Notes under the pieces: model-generated
The model's database searches: none
What the model saw: only the letters and a program-made list of their open reading frames with translations
What the model was told of the DNA's origin: nothing
In this document: piece by piece, positions 10,989 to 23,100 of the stretch
Position numbering within the stretch: the first letter of the stretch is position 1
Layout of the letters: each line of letters starts with the position of its first letter
From: Byssothecium circinans
Taxonomy: Eukaryota; Ascomycota; Dothideomycetes; Pleosporales; Massarinaceae
Direction of reading: 5' to 3'
Assembly (NCBI GenBank): GCA_010015675.1
Contig: ML976988.1
Coordinates: 1,086,780-1,150,779, forward strand
DNA: 64,000 nt
Program-made: the position numbers and the translations under genes

Positions 10989-12423
10989 GAGAGACTCATC
11001 CTGTGTGCGTTGTGGTGTTGTGGTGTTGTTGCACTGACGGAGGAGGGGGTGGTTTCTTGGTATGGTATGTTACATGGAGCGGATTTGGCGTTGGGTATCT
11101 GTACACCCAACCACCTCAAGTCAAGGGCAAGTAGTTGAGGCTAGGGATCCTGGAAGTTCGACGTTTGGAAGTAAGATACCACGGAGCCATGTGATCGAGA
11201 TATGCGTCGGCGGCAGTGTTTTGCATCAAATCCCTAACTTATTATGTGCTTGCCCTTGAGGTAGGTGGATGTGGGGAAATCGAGACTTTCGATGTTTGTA
11301 ACTGTGGACAACTGTCTGGTTTTTTGATCAATACTTGCTTGTTACCTGGGGGGTTTCGGCCTCGGGTGTAGGTAGCGGAGGTGTGGGGGTTTTGGATTTC
11401 GTTGCGTCTGCATGTATCTGTGTGCTTTGAGGGTCTGGGATATGTGCTATGCATATGTACTGTGCGAAGTAGAATAGGGTTTTTACAGTGTGGAGATCGA
11501 GAGATTGAAGCTAACTCATTTGGTCCATCCATATTGGCCGCTAGTTTCTAATGATATCTACATAGAGTGGAGGGCAGGGTGTTTTGTGAATGGGACGCTC
11601 CGCATAGGTGCATATGCACAGTTTTCTTTTTGATATTTTTCATATTTCTCCGCACTTGTGTGTGGGAAGTGAAGCTTGTAAAGTTCCAAGTTAAAGTAGA
11701 GACTTCTGCAGTACATATACATGAATCATGTTTCCCCCCTCACCCCCGTCGAATGCAATACCATAAGCCGCCAAGGAAAGCTTTTGCAACTCCACTACCG
11801 GCGGAACGGTGCAGCTCCCTCGCCGTGTTGTACAGCTCATCTTGGCCGTTTCCGCGCAATGGAATGTACTCTCACTGGGCCTTGGCATGTCGTCCCTCTG
11901 TGCGGTGAGGAAGATGGTTCGTCCTGATCATTCTGCCGTCATATTACAATTAGTGTTCCATGATGAGCTTGTGATGGTGGTTGTCGACATGGTCTTGGCT
12001 CTGGTGACGAGTCCTATATATCGTTGGAACTTTATTGCTTTAACATACCGGTACCTACCACTACTGTACGTGGTCGTCACCTCAGGGGCTTACCTACATA
12101 TGCTTAATATAAGTCCATGGACGATCACTTCGGGCCGCTATGCATGTAGAGGAAGCGGCCGCGGCATTGAGTCATCGGTGTCCGAGGCAGAGCAGGCACA
12201 AGGGAGTGAGAATGAGGCGGGTGATTGACGATCCGATCTTGTGGCCACCGAGATACAGAACACAACTGGCTGCGCTCACTCTTCGAGGTACGTACGCAGA
12301 CTCACAATGTGTTGTCCAGGCCAAGCGTCGAGTGTTTCATGCCAACGTTTTACAGTTTACCTGCCATTGTGTCAGTTCAGAACAAAAGACAGTGGCAGAC
12401 AAATCAGAATCTTGCGACGCCTT

Positions 12424-12463
12424 CCTCAATTGAGGTCTGCTGAAGTGTGTTGCAACACTTCAG
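12424..12463. repeat. Palindrome followed by a hairpin
   Basis: CCTCAATTGAGG at 12424-12435 is a perfect 12-bp palindrome. Four bases later CTGAAGTGT (12440-12448) and ACACTTCAG (12455-12463) form a perfect 9-bp stem with a 6-base loop. No gene overlaps it convincingly. It could be a structured RNA, a protein-binding site or chance. Confidence 0.6.
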
Positions 12464-14286
12464 TCCTAGTACGGCAGCTCAAAGCGACCAAGACTGACTC
12501 GCCGCTCCATCGCTCTTCCTGCATGTGCCAAGCGCGGGAAAGAGGGAGTGTACGCCGCCAAGGAATTCCGTGGTCGAGCGAGGAATTTACAGTTCATCAC
12601 GGAAAGTGCCAAGAAGAGGACAGAGTCCGCCGTGACCGTTTTCGTACTCCTCGGTAGAATTGGGAAGTCGCTGTGTTAATCTGATGGCGATGATCTTCAT
12701 CTACGGTATGTGAGAGATGTTGACGTGCAGACCTCGTGCTTGTGGAAATCTCCCGTCTTTTTTCGCCGAGTTTATGCGGAGGATTTGTGGAAACGGTACT
12801 CCATGGGGACGAAGGGGACAAGGCGCCAATGCTCTTGGGGTGCAGAGCCAAGTGCTTGTCGTTACAAAACGCCGCGCCAAAGCAAGGTATCGCCAAATGA
12901 AGAGACTGCAGATGGGAATGTGCAATGGAGCACGCTGCACAGCATCCCCGGCATGGTTGAGGCTCTTGGCTGGGGGAGGAGACGATGTCGCAAACTTCCC
13001 CCACGATCTTACCACGGTACACAGACCATCCGGCGAGGGCCAAGCAGATGCTCTTATTCATTGCGGCGGTTATAAGTCTACAGGGGAGAGGATGGGATGG
13101 TGAGCAATTGGACATGTCGGTGACAGCGGAAGGGGCTCACCGCTAGACTGGACGCCTCATCAAACATGCCTTGGGGGAGCCATTGTCTAGCCCTTCTAAC
13201 CGGCCGGCCAGTCGGGCAAAGATGTCCGTAGCAGCACAGAAGATGAGGCAACAAGTGTAGAGAGAGGGACCATGCCGGCATATGCAGACGCAATTGTGAA
13301 GACAACATGCACGGGGTTGCAACATGGTATCTGAGGCGGGGGAACATTGCTCTATTCTCAGTCCTGTCTCGTCGCGAGCCAGCACTTTAAGCGCTGCAGG
13401 CGGTATGGTAGGTTAGCAGTCGGATGTCGGGGTTGAGCAATGACGATTGTTTCATTCGCCCGGCGAGATGAAGAAGAAGAAGAGGCCGGTCGGACGCATC
13501 TGCATGTAGATGCGGATGTGCGGATGTGGGTATGGGACGGCTGACATTGGGCAATTCGTACTGCAGGTGCTGTATGCTGGCCGCTGTACACGAACAAGCT
13601 AGAACGATGACGACGGTCTTTGAAAGGGCGGAGGAGCTTGTTTGTCCGCTGTGAGACTGTCCATTGGACCCCCACGAGTCGGTCATGCAGCCGTAGATGG
13701 TCGCCTTTGGCGGCTGGGGGGAATGAGAGGGTATCATTACAAGTCGAAATTGCCGCACACCAGCGTCACGTGACCAGCCCAGAACCCGATCGTGGGGTGA
13801 ATCATGAGTGCATGCTCGGCTTACCTAGTGGGCGCAGGGCCTCAGGTCTAGCAGGTATTAAGCTGGACCGCTTTCCGCTCGTTGGGAATCCTTTCTCCCT
13901 ACAGTTCACGCCTTCGTACGTACGCCCGGCGGCCCCTCTACAGCTCTGCCTTTATAATCGCAACCAGACGACGTCAGCGACGGCAAATACCTGCGGCCCA
14001 CCACCCTCCACCCTTACCATCTGCGACATTATTGCTCTCAACCGAACCGACGTCGGATGGCATCCGCAGTCCTCCTCACTGTCCCGCCCACGTATTCCCG
14101 CGGCATTCTCCAGACTCCCTACCACCGGCCCAGTTCGCTGCAGAGACCGTAGTTGCACTGCAGCAAAGCATTTGGACCCCGTTCCCCGTTTCCCGTTCTG
14201 CGTTCACACACTGTGAATACCGAGCCAATCGGCTGCCAAGATCGCTGTCGCCCGTCTAAATTACCTTTACCTTTTCACCGCCCACC

Positions 14287-16494
14287 ATGCCCGCCGTGGC
14301 CTCAAAACCGCAAACGCTGGCGACGTCGCTGCCCAGCGAGCCATTCGAATCGCCGTTTCTTTCACGTCGTGAGTCTCGCCTAGCCGAGCTCCAGGAGTCT
14401 GATGACGCAGAGACCGCGAGCGAGCCTGCAGAGCCCGTCACCCCGACGAGCCACAACAGCCATAACAGTGACAATGTCACCTTCACACACCCCTTCCGCC
14501 ACGACGATGTTGGCGATAGCCTCTTGTTGACGACGTCTAACGGCGTCAACGGTGACGCGAAGCCGCTTCCCCGTCTCCCCGTGCATGCCCCTCCTCTCCC
14601 TCCCCCTACACGAGAGGCTCCTTCTGCACCGAGACCGATTCCCCGCAAAGAGCCAACTCTCAAGATGGAGGATCAGCCCTCGTCACCACCAGACAAGCCC
14701 GGGCTCGGAAAGCGTGCCGCTTCTTTTATGCGCAACAAGCTACACCGCTCACACTCCCACAAAGACGGTCCCGAGATCCCGAACCCGAACGGGCAGCGCG
14801 AGCCGCAGTCTGAGAAGCCTACAAACATACCAAAGGACAAGACCCGGACAGAGAAGCTCATTGTGAAGACGGGCGTCGACGGTCCGGCTGAAGTGTCCAC
14901 TCCCGCCGTCAACATCCCCAAGTACCGCAGACTGAGCTCATTCTCACTATCAGCGCGGAATTCGCCCAAAGTTTCACAAGCAAACTCGCCCCCGTCGCCC
15001 GGTTCGCCCTCCAGCACCATATCCGACAAGCAGGGTGCGACGGACAACGGTCCAAAGCATGCCCACAAGCACTCATCCTCCTCAACTGCGCTCGCCAATA
15101 TGAGCAAACCGCGTCCTGGAATCTCATGGGCTGGCAACAATGGAAGAGGTGGAAAAAAGCACACCTGGTCTCGCCGCCGTTCAGCAAGTACAGAGCAAGC
15201 CCCGCAAGCTGATGACGACGACGACAAGCCAACAGCCGGCATGCTCTCCACCTTCTCAAAGCCGGCTGCACAAGGCGTGGGAATGAAGGCCCGTCGACTG
15301 AGCATCAGCTTGCCGGACGAATTCGTCGTTGATTGCTGTGATCTGGACAAAGAGTACAAGAGCTCGAGCCTGATGCCTGGCAAACGAGGCAAGTGTCTAG
15401 GCAAGGGTGCAACCGCCGAAGTCCGTATCATGGCCCGCAAAGGCCTCCATAACGAAGAGTTGGTTGCTGTCAAGGAGTTTCGGGCACGTGAAAAGTCTGA
15501 GTCTGAGGACGAGTACATCCAGAAGATCAAATCGGAATACTGCATTGCGAAGAGTCTGCACCACCCTAACATCGTCGAAACCATACGCCTATGCACGAAT
15601 CACGGCCGATGGAACCACGTGATGGAGTATTGCGCTCACGGCGAGCTCTACTCGTTGGTGGAGCGGAAACTGTTTGCTGGCGGTGCAGAAGGGTACTACT
15701 CTGCAGATGACCGACTGTGCTTCTTCAAGCAGCTGCTTCGTGGTGTTGGCTACCTGCACAGCCATGGAATCGCCCATCGCGACATCAAGCTGGAGAATCT
15801 CCTACTCCACAAGGACGGCCACCTCAAGATCTCCGACTTTGGTGTTGCCGAGGTCTTTAGTGGAGAGCATCCCGGGCTGCGTGCTGCTGCAGGGGAGTGC
15901 GGTAAAAATATGTCCGACATTCGTCTATCTGCTCCTGGAATTTGCGGTAGTCTGCCCTACATTGCCCCCGAAGTTCTTGAGAGCAAGAGCGAGTACGATC
16001 CCCGTCCGCTCGACGTCTGGTCCTGCGCTATCGTATACTTGACCATGACTTTCGGAGGCTGCCCCTGGCAAGCCGCGAAACCCGAGTTTGAGTACTACGC
16101 TCGCTTCAAGAAAGGCTGGGATGAGTGGCTTCCCGAACACCCCGATGGCAAGATCTTCGATGGTGTGGACGGCCATCCAAAGTGCGGCAAGCTCTTCAGC
16201 TTGATCAATCCGCCGGCGGTAAAGCGGCTGATACTCAAGATGCTCCATCCCAACCCGGCCATGCGCATCACGATTCAAGAGGTCCTGGATACTAGCTTTG
16301 TCAGGGGCATCAACTGCTGCTGCCCGGAGAACTACGAGGACGCTCAGTGTTGTGTCGACGCATCGAAAGCCTCAAAGGCCACAAAAGCCGCTCCGGTGAA
16401 AAAGTATCTCCACCACCACATTCCCCCGAAGCCCGAGAGCAAGATCGGCAAGGTGCTCACTCACCGCTTTGATATGGGCGACGGATACCAGTAA
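14287..16494 (+). CDS. Hal4/Sat4-type serine/threonine protein kinase
   Basis: An intronless gene of 735 aa with a favourable start context (CCACCATGC). Residues 1-360 are Ser/Pro-rich and disordered, with several basic RRLS-like sites. The kinase domain spans about 365-675: glycine loop GKCLGKGATAEV, VAVKEF Lys at 396, HRDIKLENLL with D499, ISDFGVAEVF with D517, then SLPYIAPEVL. The insert after DFG (GEHPGLRAAAGECGK) and the C-terminal INCCCPENY...KVLTHRFDMGDGYQ are typical of the fungal Hal4/Sat4 family. In yeast Hal4/Hal5 kinases stabilise the Trk potassium transporters at the plasma membrane and so control potassium uptake and salt tolerance; the same role here is inferred. No convincing gene lies within 3 kb on either side, so large flanking regions may be regulatory. 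Confidence 0.9.
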   Translation: MPAVASKPQTLATSLPSEPFESPFLSRRESRLAELQESDDAETASEPAEPVTPTSHNSHNSDNVTFTHPFRHDDVGDSLLLTTSNGVNGDAKPLPRLPVHAPPLPPPTREAPSAPRPIPRKEPTLKMEDQPSSPPDKPGLGKRAASFMRNKLHRSHSHKDGPEIPNPNGQREPQSEKPTNIPKDKTRTEKLIVKTGVDGPAEVSTPAVNIPKYRRLSSFSLSARNSPKVSQANSPPSPGSPSSTISDKQGATDNGPKHAHKHSSSSTALANMSKPRPGISWAGNNGRGGKKHTWSRRRSASTEQAPQADDDDDKPTAGMLSTFSKPAAQGVGMKARRLSISLPDEFVVDCCDLDKEYKSSSLMPGKRGKCLGKGATAEVRIMARKGLHNEELVAVKEFRAREKSESEDEYIQKIKSEYCIAKSLHHPNIVETIRLCTNHGRWNHVMEYCAHGELYSLVERKLFAGGAEGYYSADDRLCFFKQLLRGVGYLHSHGIAHRDIKLENLLLHKDGHLKISDFGVAEVFSGEHPGLRAAAGECGKNMSDIRLSAPGICGSLPYIAPEVLESKSEYDPRPLDVWSCAIVYLTMTFGGCPWQAAKPEFEYYARFKKGWDEWLPEHPDGKIFDGVDGHPKCGKLFSLINPPAVKRLILKMLHPNPAMRITIQEVLDTSFVRGINCCCPENYEDAQCCVDASKASKATKAAPVKKYLHHHIPPKPESKIGKVLTHRFDMGDGYQ

Positions 16495-17535
16495 AGCACT
16501 TGAGTGTTGTGTATACCCTCTCTTCTTTACACATTTTTCCTCCGGATGTATCAGCATTCCAGGCGTTGGGTTACATTGAGCCTTTGTCTTTGTACTTGGC
16601 TGATGATGCATTTCACCATATACGATTCACGGCAAAGATGCATGTCTGAGTACACGACCATCGAGAGCCCGCACTGTATATTGAGGGTTTTTGTCTTTTG
16701 TGCACATTTACAGGGCGGTGGTTGTGTTCCGGGCAAGGCAGGGCAAGACAAAGCGTTCCATTTCACTTCAATCAAGACTTAGTCGGTGTTTTTGTGGATG
16801 GGATGGGATGGCATGCATGTGTATAACCTCTTCTTTTTATTATTACGGACGGTTCCCGGAAGATGGCTCTTGAGGACCCTATTAATCAATCAATGTATCA
16901 TCCAATCAATCAATCACTTCATTGTTAGGATACCTCTGTTCTCCTCATACCACCTAGTAGAACGCTTCCACAGTGAAGGAAGACAGCAAAGAAAGTCCGT
17001 CTGACCTTGGCACCGTTCTATTGAACCGCTTCATGCCGCACGTTGGCTCAACGACCTTACCATTGGCAGCATCACTCCCCCTGCATGCACTAGCACTTCT
17101 AGCATCGCCCATCTCCACTTATACATGCACTTGTTGCCGCATCGAGCGTAGCCGCGCAGGGAGACCCACCGCGCTAAGATCGGTCGAATGATGGCGACTG
17201 GAAGACCCTTTTCTGGTTCAGCAGCGGCACGGCGGTGGTTGTTGGTATTACGCATGCGGTGTTGTAAATAGGGCCGAGTGGACGAAAGTCGGATGGTGTG
17301 GATGGGGATTATTAGGGAGCGTAGCATACGGTATGGCTCGGAGGGTCGGTCGTTGCTTAGCTGCGAGGACGGGAGGGCGGTTGAGGACGAGGACGAGTAA
17401 TTATTGACCTTGCTAGGGAGTCGTCTTGCGATATCTGGATATTGTATTGTCGTGAGAGCGCGTGAGGAAGAAAGATGAATGTAAGGGAAAAGGGGCTACT
17501 GAGAAATCTAGGAACTGGCGAAGCAAGAATTCAGA

Positions 17536-17566
17536 ATTCAGGATTCAGGATTCAGGATTCAGGATT
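17536..17566. repeat. (ATTCAGG)n heptanucleotide repeat
   Basis: Four perfect tandem copies of ATTCAGG plus a partial copy, preceded by a degenerate unit (TTCAGA). Confidence 0.85.
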
Positions 17567-18371
17567 GCGGGCCAGCCATAGCAGCTAGTTGGCTTCTACA
17601 GTACAATCATCGCATCGCATACAGCCCGCTCAAGATCTAGGCGCAAAACCAAGTAAGTAGAGAGAGAGAAATACGTCATCCCAAGTCCCATTCCAAGCAT
17701 GCCTTTTCTTGCGCAACGCCCCATACGGAGCATCTTCCGACATCAGCATCAGCCCTGGCGCCAGAAAACGTACGCCGAGATGTGTCATTGAGGGGTGGCA
17801 TGAGCTTGTTTTTTGGGCTTGCAGGCTTGGGGGCTTGGTGGTGAATCTGGTGATGTGTGTGGAGGTGGGGAGGTGTGGAGGGGTAAGGTAGGGAAGATGG
17901 GATACGCCGATACGGCGTATGCTGTGCCGCTACGACGGATTGTGGGAAGGCGTGTGCTTGTGGATCGGGTGGGATAGAGAAGAGGAAGGGGATGAATGGG
18001 ACGGAACGTGTGACCTCGGGATGACATCTAGAGGCGTTGCTTAGAAGTGCGATGTGGTGAGCTTTTGAAGGGAGGATGGAAGTCTTGCGTAAGGTTTTCT
18101 GGGGAAGGGTGACATGTGGGCTGGAGTGAAAAGAGCTGTTGAGTGCAGACATTGGTTGTTTGATATGGTGTCTATGTTCTATCTCTGGCTTGTGGCTGTA
18201 GGGGATATTCTAGAACCCAAGGTACTGTACCTTGTAGGCGGTAGGATGTTTCGAAAAGCCGATGCCGTACTCTACCAGCACTATGGTACTATGGTAAGTA
18301 ATCCCACAGTACCTCAGCCTGTAAAACCCCCCCACCCCCGCGCCGCGGAAATAATTCCTCTCTCACCTGAC

Positions 18372-18392
18372 GGAAGGAAGGAAGGAAGGAAG
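18372..18392. repeat. (GGAA)n tetranucleotide repeat
   Basis: Five tandem copies of GGAA in purine-rich intergenic DNA. Confidence 0.8.
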
Positions 18393-18678
18393 ATGAGATT
18401 TCAAAAATGCCTCAGCCGAAGCTACCAACTCCTGTCGTGCTGCCCTCAACGCACGTAAAAAAAAGAAGAAAGGCAGATGGCGGTGAAGAATAAAACAAAC
18501 AGACAGGAACTTCCCTACTCGTAGGGATACCATAATCGTACGTCGACACTACATATGTGGATCCTTTCCCCAATCTACTGTAACATCTTTGCTTTTGATG
18601 AGCCGAAGGCATGCATGCACATCAGCTGGAGTCTTCGGGAAGCTCGCCGAAGCGCCTTGCCGTATAGTCTTGTAGGTG

Positions 18679-18702
18679 CCTCGGAAGGAGCCTCGGAAGG
18701 AG
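18679..18702. repeat. Tandem 12-bp duplication
   Basis: CCTCGGAAGGAG occurs twice head to tail with no gap, in intergenic DNA. Confidence 0.8.
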
Positions 18703-20167
18703 ATGCTTCCGTTCGCTTTTTTCACCGACTAACCTCGTGCATGCGCATATGAGAGAGATACGTGGACGACGCGTGCTGTAGGCTTGATTTGCTTATCGTG
18801 CTCTAAAAGGGGATGTTACGATGTCTGTACGCCTCACTCCGCCATTGCTCCATGGGGAAGGAAAGAAAGAAGGCACGGGGTGCTGGGTGCTGTGTGCTAG
18901 GAAGATTGTTGAATCACGAATGCACGTCTGCAGACGTTTTTTTGAAACAAACTAACTGGTGGGTACGTACACGCAGCGCGAGAGCAGATACGATAATGGG
19001 GAAAGTACCTACATTCGGTACGCGTGTAAAAAGCGGAGAGAGAGCAGGGAACAGCATATGTCCTGTGTCCTGACGAATGGGAACGCAACACATGGACTGC
19101 GCATCAACTACATACCGCACATGTGCTGTATATGTACGATGGAGAAGCTCCTTCTTCTAGTGTGGGGGGTACTGTACTGTATGAAAGCCTCTTTTGATGT
19201 TTGCAGGTGAAAGAAGCGCGTACCTGTGCATATGTATGCGGGTGCATGCCTCGTGCGGTAACGCGGTTCGCATCGACATGCCCGTTTGGAAAGGAAAAGG
19301 AAGGGGAAACTCAAAAGCGGAGGTTTTTAGAGGATAGCATACATGTTAATCCTGTGATGTTTACGACTCATACGCGTGGTTCTAGGCTTCTTGAGCGTTT
19401 ATGTGTGAGGTGTGAGGTGGTCCAAGGTAGCCCTCGTTCAAGTGAGATGGCAATCACATAGACGGAATTCGCAGTCTCATTAAACGATACGTACGATGTT
19501 CATGTCAAAGTAAAAGCAACTTGAACTACCTCCTCACTCCCACCATCACCCAGCCTCTCTTCCACATATGCCCTTCACCGATCCCACACCACCCAGCTGA
19601 TCTCCCCCATGCTGCACATGCACATCTGCATCGAATCGCCTCAACTCGAGTTGTCCCTCACCTCGCAGCACGCATCCACCGAATCAAAGCGTAACCCACA
19701 GCTGTCGTGTGCCCTAAGCCCCCAAAAGTTGTTCTTCCCCACACCATTCCAAGGTCATTCTCACTCCATGCATGCAGCTAATGCCGTACCTGCCTCGCCA
19801 AGCCAGCGAATAAGGCTTGCATGGTGACCGATCGTGTGGTCCAGCTCAACTGTGACTAACCCAACGACGTAAAAAAGCGATTGCGGGAGTACCTACATAC
19901 TTGTAGGAGCTGCAGGTGGACGAAGAAGACATCATATTTGCACCTGTTAAAGTAATTTATGGTTTGAAGATTTGCATGGCCGAAATGTCATACTCGCTTC
20001 CATCCCACTTTTGACGAAACTATTCATGTATCTATCCAGCGCACGGGGCTCTGTGTCCATCACGCTGGTCATGCCTTCGAAAAATCGGCATCGCCCACTC
20101 ATCAAACATATACGCTATGCACATCATTATCCACTACAGTCCGTTCTGAGCACCAAAACCGAAACGC

Positions 20168-23100
20168 TCAACGATCCCGCTCCTTCATCTCCTCCGTCAC
20201 GTTCTTGAGCGCCATGCTATGCTCTTTGTTGATCCAATCCCAGTACTGTGCCCAAGTCCTCAGATGCGGGTCGTCATGGCCTTGAACACCGCTCTCAGTA
20301 CCCATCTGCTTGTTAAGGAGGACTGACACCTTCAGCACGCCCTTGCAACCTTCCTGTAGCTTCTCTAGTTCCTGCTTGACAGCGTTGTCCTTGGGCTTGA
20401 TGGAAAGCACAGCCCGGAAGTTCTCGGCGATGGTTTCGAGACGAGAGTGCGTCTGCTCGGGTGCAGTGCGCATAAGCTTGGTGAGCATGAGATTGCAGAG
20501 GATGCGGATGTCGTGTTCATCGCTGATGCCTGCAACGACGCGATCATAACACTCGGACAGATCAGACGGCGTGAGCTTATCGAACGCAGTCTCCAGCAGA
20601 GCGTATATGGTCTCGTACGCGCTCTTGCGTATCTCTAAACCATCGTCTACCTTGTGCTTGAACGGACCCATTTGAACCTCACGGATCAAGTCCTGGTTGA
20701 CCTCTGTCTCTTTCATTGCCAACGGCAAGAGCTGATCCAGAGCTGGTAGGATGATATCAGGCTTGTTGTGCATGGCAGAGTTGAAAGTGGTTAGGGCCAG
20801 GCGGCGATTCTCCAGGTCGATCTCGTTCAGCATCATGACGAGCATCGGAACGACAATGGGTCGGAGGTACTCATCGTAGGCTTCGTCAGTGTCGGCAAGG
20901 GTATATCGTAGGGCCGAAATGACCATGCCTCGGACGCTCTCCTTGCGGTCTCCCAGAAAAGCCTATTTTGGTCAGCACACTGCCTAGTAGCGTTCAGCAC
21001 ATGGATTCCACTTACTTGAAGTTGCGGGAGATACGTCTTAGGGTCAATAATGGTCAGCCGTCCAATACATTCCGCACCAATGGCCTTGTTGTCCTCAGCT
21101 TGCGAAGCCGCCACCAAGTTCTGCCACAATGTCGAAGCGTAAGGAATGATCTCAGACTCTGTACCCTCGTGCTGCAAAATCTCTTTGATAGAGTGTAGCA
21201 GGAGGTACTGTGGACTTGACGGCTGCGCCATAGTATTCAGAATCACTGGAAGATACTGGCCAACGTTTCCAGCACCCGCCCGGCCCAGCGCAACAGCAGC
21301 TGCAAGTGGGACTTGCTCTGAATTTACTGAAAAGTACTTGATGAAGAGCTGAGGAGCGATGGAGGATTGTGGCCCTAGGCGAAGCGCGGACTCTCCCAAG
21401 ACAACAAGGGCGAGGCACCTACGCTTATCGTCCTCTGCAGTCTCAAGCTCAGTGATGAATTGATCGACCTTGAAGCCCAAACTACTGCCACCATACACTA
21501 GGAGGTTTCCGATGACCTTTCCTACAACGTCGGGATGGCCCGTGATGCCGACCTCTTGAAGCAACGCCTGCATCAAAGGCTGACCACAGCGATGCTCTCC
21601 GATAGTGCGTACTAAAGAGAGAAGGGCCTCCAGGGAAGTGCCGCTGATGGATCCTTGGACAACATTGCAAAGAGCTTTGGTAAGTTGAGGAGTCATGATG
21701 GCGTTTGCATCGTCTTTGATAAAGAAAGCAAGGATGTGTAGTGCAGGGCCAAGAAGATGTAAATCAGTTGCGTCTAATAGAGGCAAAAGCAGTTCGACAA
21801 TGTGTGACTTTGTCTGGCTATCCAGTTGCTTCCGCGAAAAGGAATTGATGGAGAGAGTCCGTAATGCGCTCAGGCTGGCACCACGCAAAGCTCTGCTGGA
21901 CTTGCGTAGTTGCGTTCCAAGCTCGAGTGCAATGCTACGCACCCATTTTGCAGACAGCTCACCTTGGGCGCTGGTGTGCTTCGCTATTGAGTCGATAGCG
22001 CGCACCGACGCAAGGCGCGTGAGCTCGTTCCGGAGACGGTCAGCAAGAAGCTCCAGCCCAGACACACGTTTTTGCAAAGACAGCAAGCCCTCAGTACCAG
22101 AACTGCGGCCAAGAAAGACACCCAGAACATGTATAGCGCTCTGACGGACCTCAAGGTCCGCATCGTTGGCCGCGATTCGGTTTACAAGGGTGTCGTAGAG
22201 CTGTTCTAGATCACGCTGATTCTGTGAGCCAGAGCTCGCTGATCGAGGCGGCGTGAGTGCCTTGATGATCTCTTCTGTAGCAGCAAGTGCTTCGGTGGAG
22301 AGTTTGCTGTACTTGTCGCGAGCGCCCAGCAGAAGTGCCGGAACAATGGATGCAAGGTAGGGTTGTAGAGAAGCAGACGGGTGTGTGTCTGCGATAGCCC
22401 CGATTAGCTGGAGTGCTTGAATCCGCAGGCTGTTGGCCGTAGCAGAAGCACTGCTCGTAAGCCCACCACGGGTCTTTGCAGCATCCACAACAGGGTCAAT
22501 GACCTGTGTGAGATACCCATCTAACCCTCCACGCTGGGTGATGACGATGTCCTTGAGGAGAAGTATACAAGCCTGTTTTGTTGCAGGTGGAGAGGAGGCC
22601 TGTTTTAATAGCTGCGACACTCCTCGAATGATGTCTGGGCTCAACTTGGACAAGCTTGCACGCGGCCCAACAGGAGGTGTGCCAGCCCGAGCCGGTGATG
22701 CATAACCCATCGAAAGCGAGGGATTACCGTGAATGTCAAGCATGCTCGCATCGCTGCCTCCGCGGCGTCGCTTCCGGCTAGCAGGAGGAGCCATAATGCC
22801 GCCTGCAGGGTGCTCATCGGCAAATTTGACAGGCGTAGGACCATCTCCCGACTTTCGAACCAAGTTGGAAAGGGTCGAAAGGACTTCCAAACGAACGTTC
22901 TCTTCCCGTTCCTTAAACCTGGAGATGAGAGCCGGCGCAACGCGGTCATACAGGGTCCCGTCGTCTAGGAGATCGCCGTTGCTTCGTGTGGATATGAGGG
23001 TATAGAGCACTTTGGCAGCGCATCGCCTAACCTTCCAGCTCGCATCCTCATCGTCGTCAAAACCGGTCTCTTCTTCATAATCGTCATCTTCTAGTGTATC

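Larger units (their letters stand above)
10299..14286. other. Gene-poor, microsatellite-rich interval
   Basis: About 4 kb with no protein I can support. It contains several simple repeats (listed separately), a palindrome and hairpin near 12424-12463, and many short open frames on both strands that overlap one another and lack family signatures. The last several hundred bases before 14287 are C-rich and probably form the HAL4 promoter and 5' UTR. Confidence 0.5.
16495..20167. other. Gene-poor interval with simple repeats
   Basis: About 3.7 kb between HAL4 and the 3' end of CAND1. It holds several microsatellites (separate entries), AATC-rich runs near 16885-16920 and many TGCATG/GCATGC words. 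The longest ATG-initiated frame is 158 aa on the minus strand at 17676-18152, a His/Pro/Ser-rich sequence with no recognisable domain. I do not count it as a gene. Confidence 0.45.

Noticed and set aside
12597..13115. 172-aa minus-strand open frame and neighbours
   Set aside because: Overlaps equally long frames on the other strand, Cys/His/Ser-random composition, no motif.
13620..14216. 198-aa plus-strand frame before HAL4
   Set aside because: Lies in the C-rich HAL4 promoter/5' UTR, no domain, no splice join into the kinase.
17676..18152. 158-aa minus-strand frame with ATG
   Set aside because: His/Pro/Ser-rich without a recognisable fold; could be chance in GT-rich DNA.
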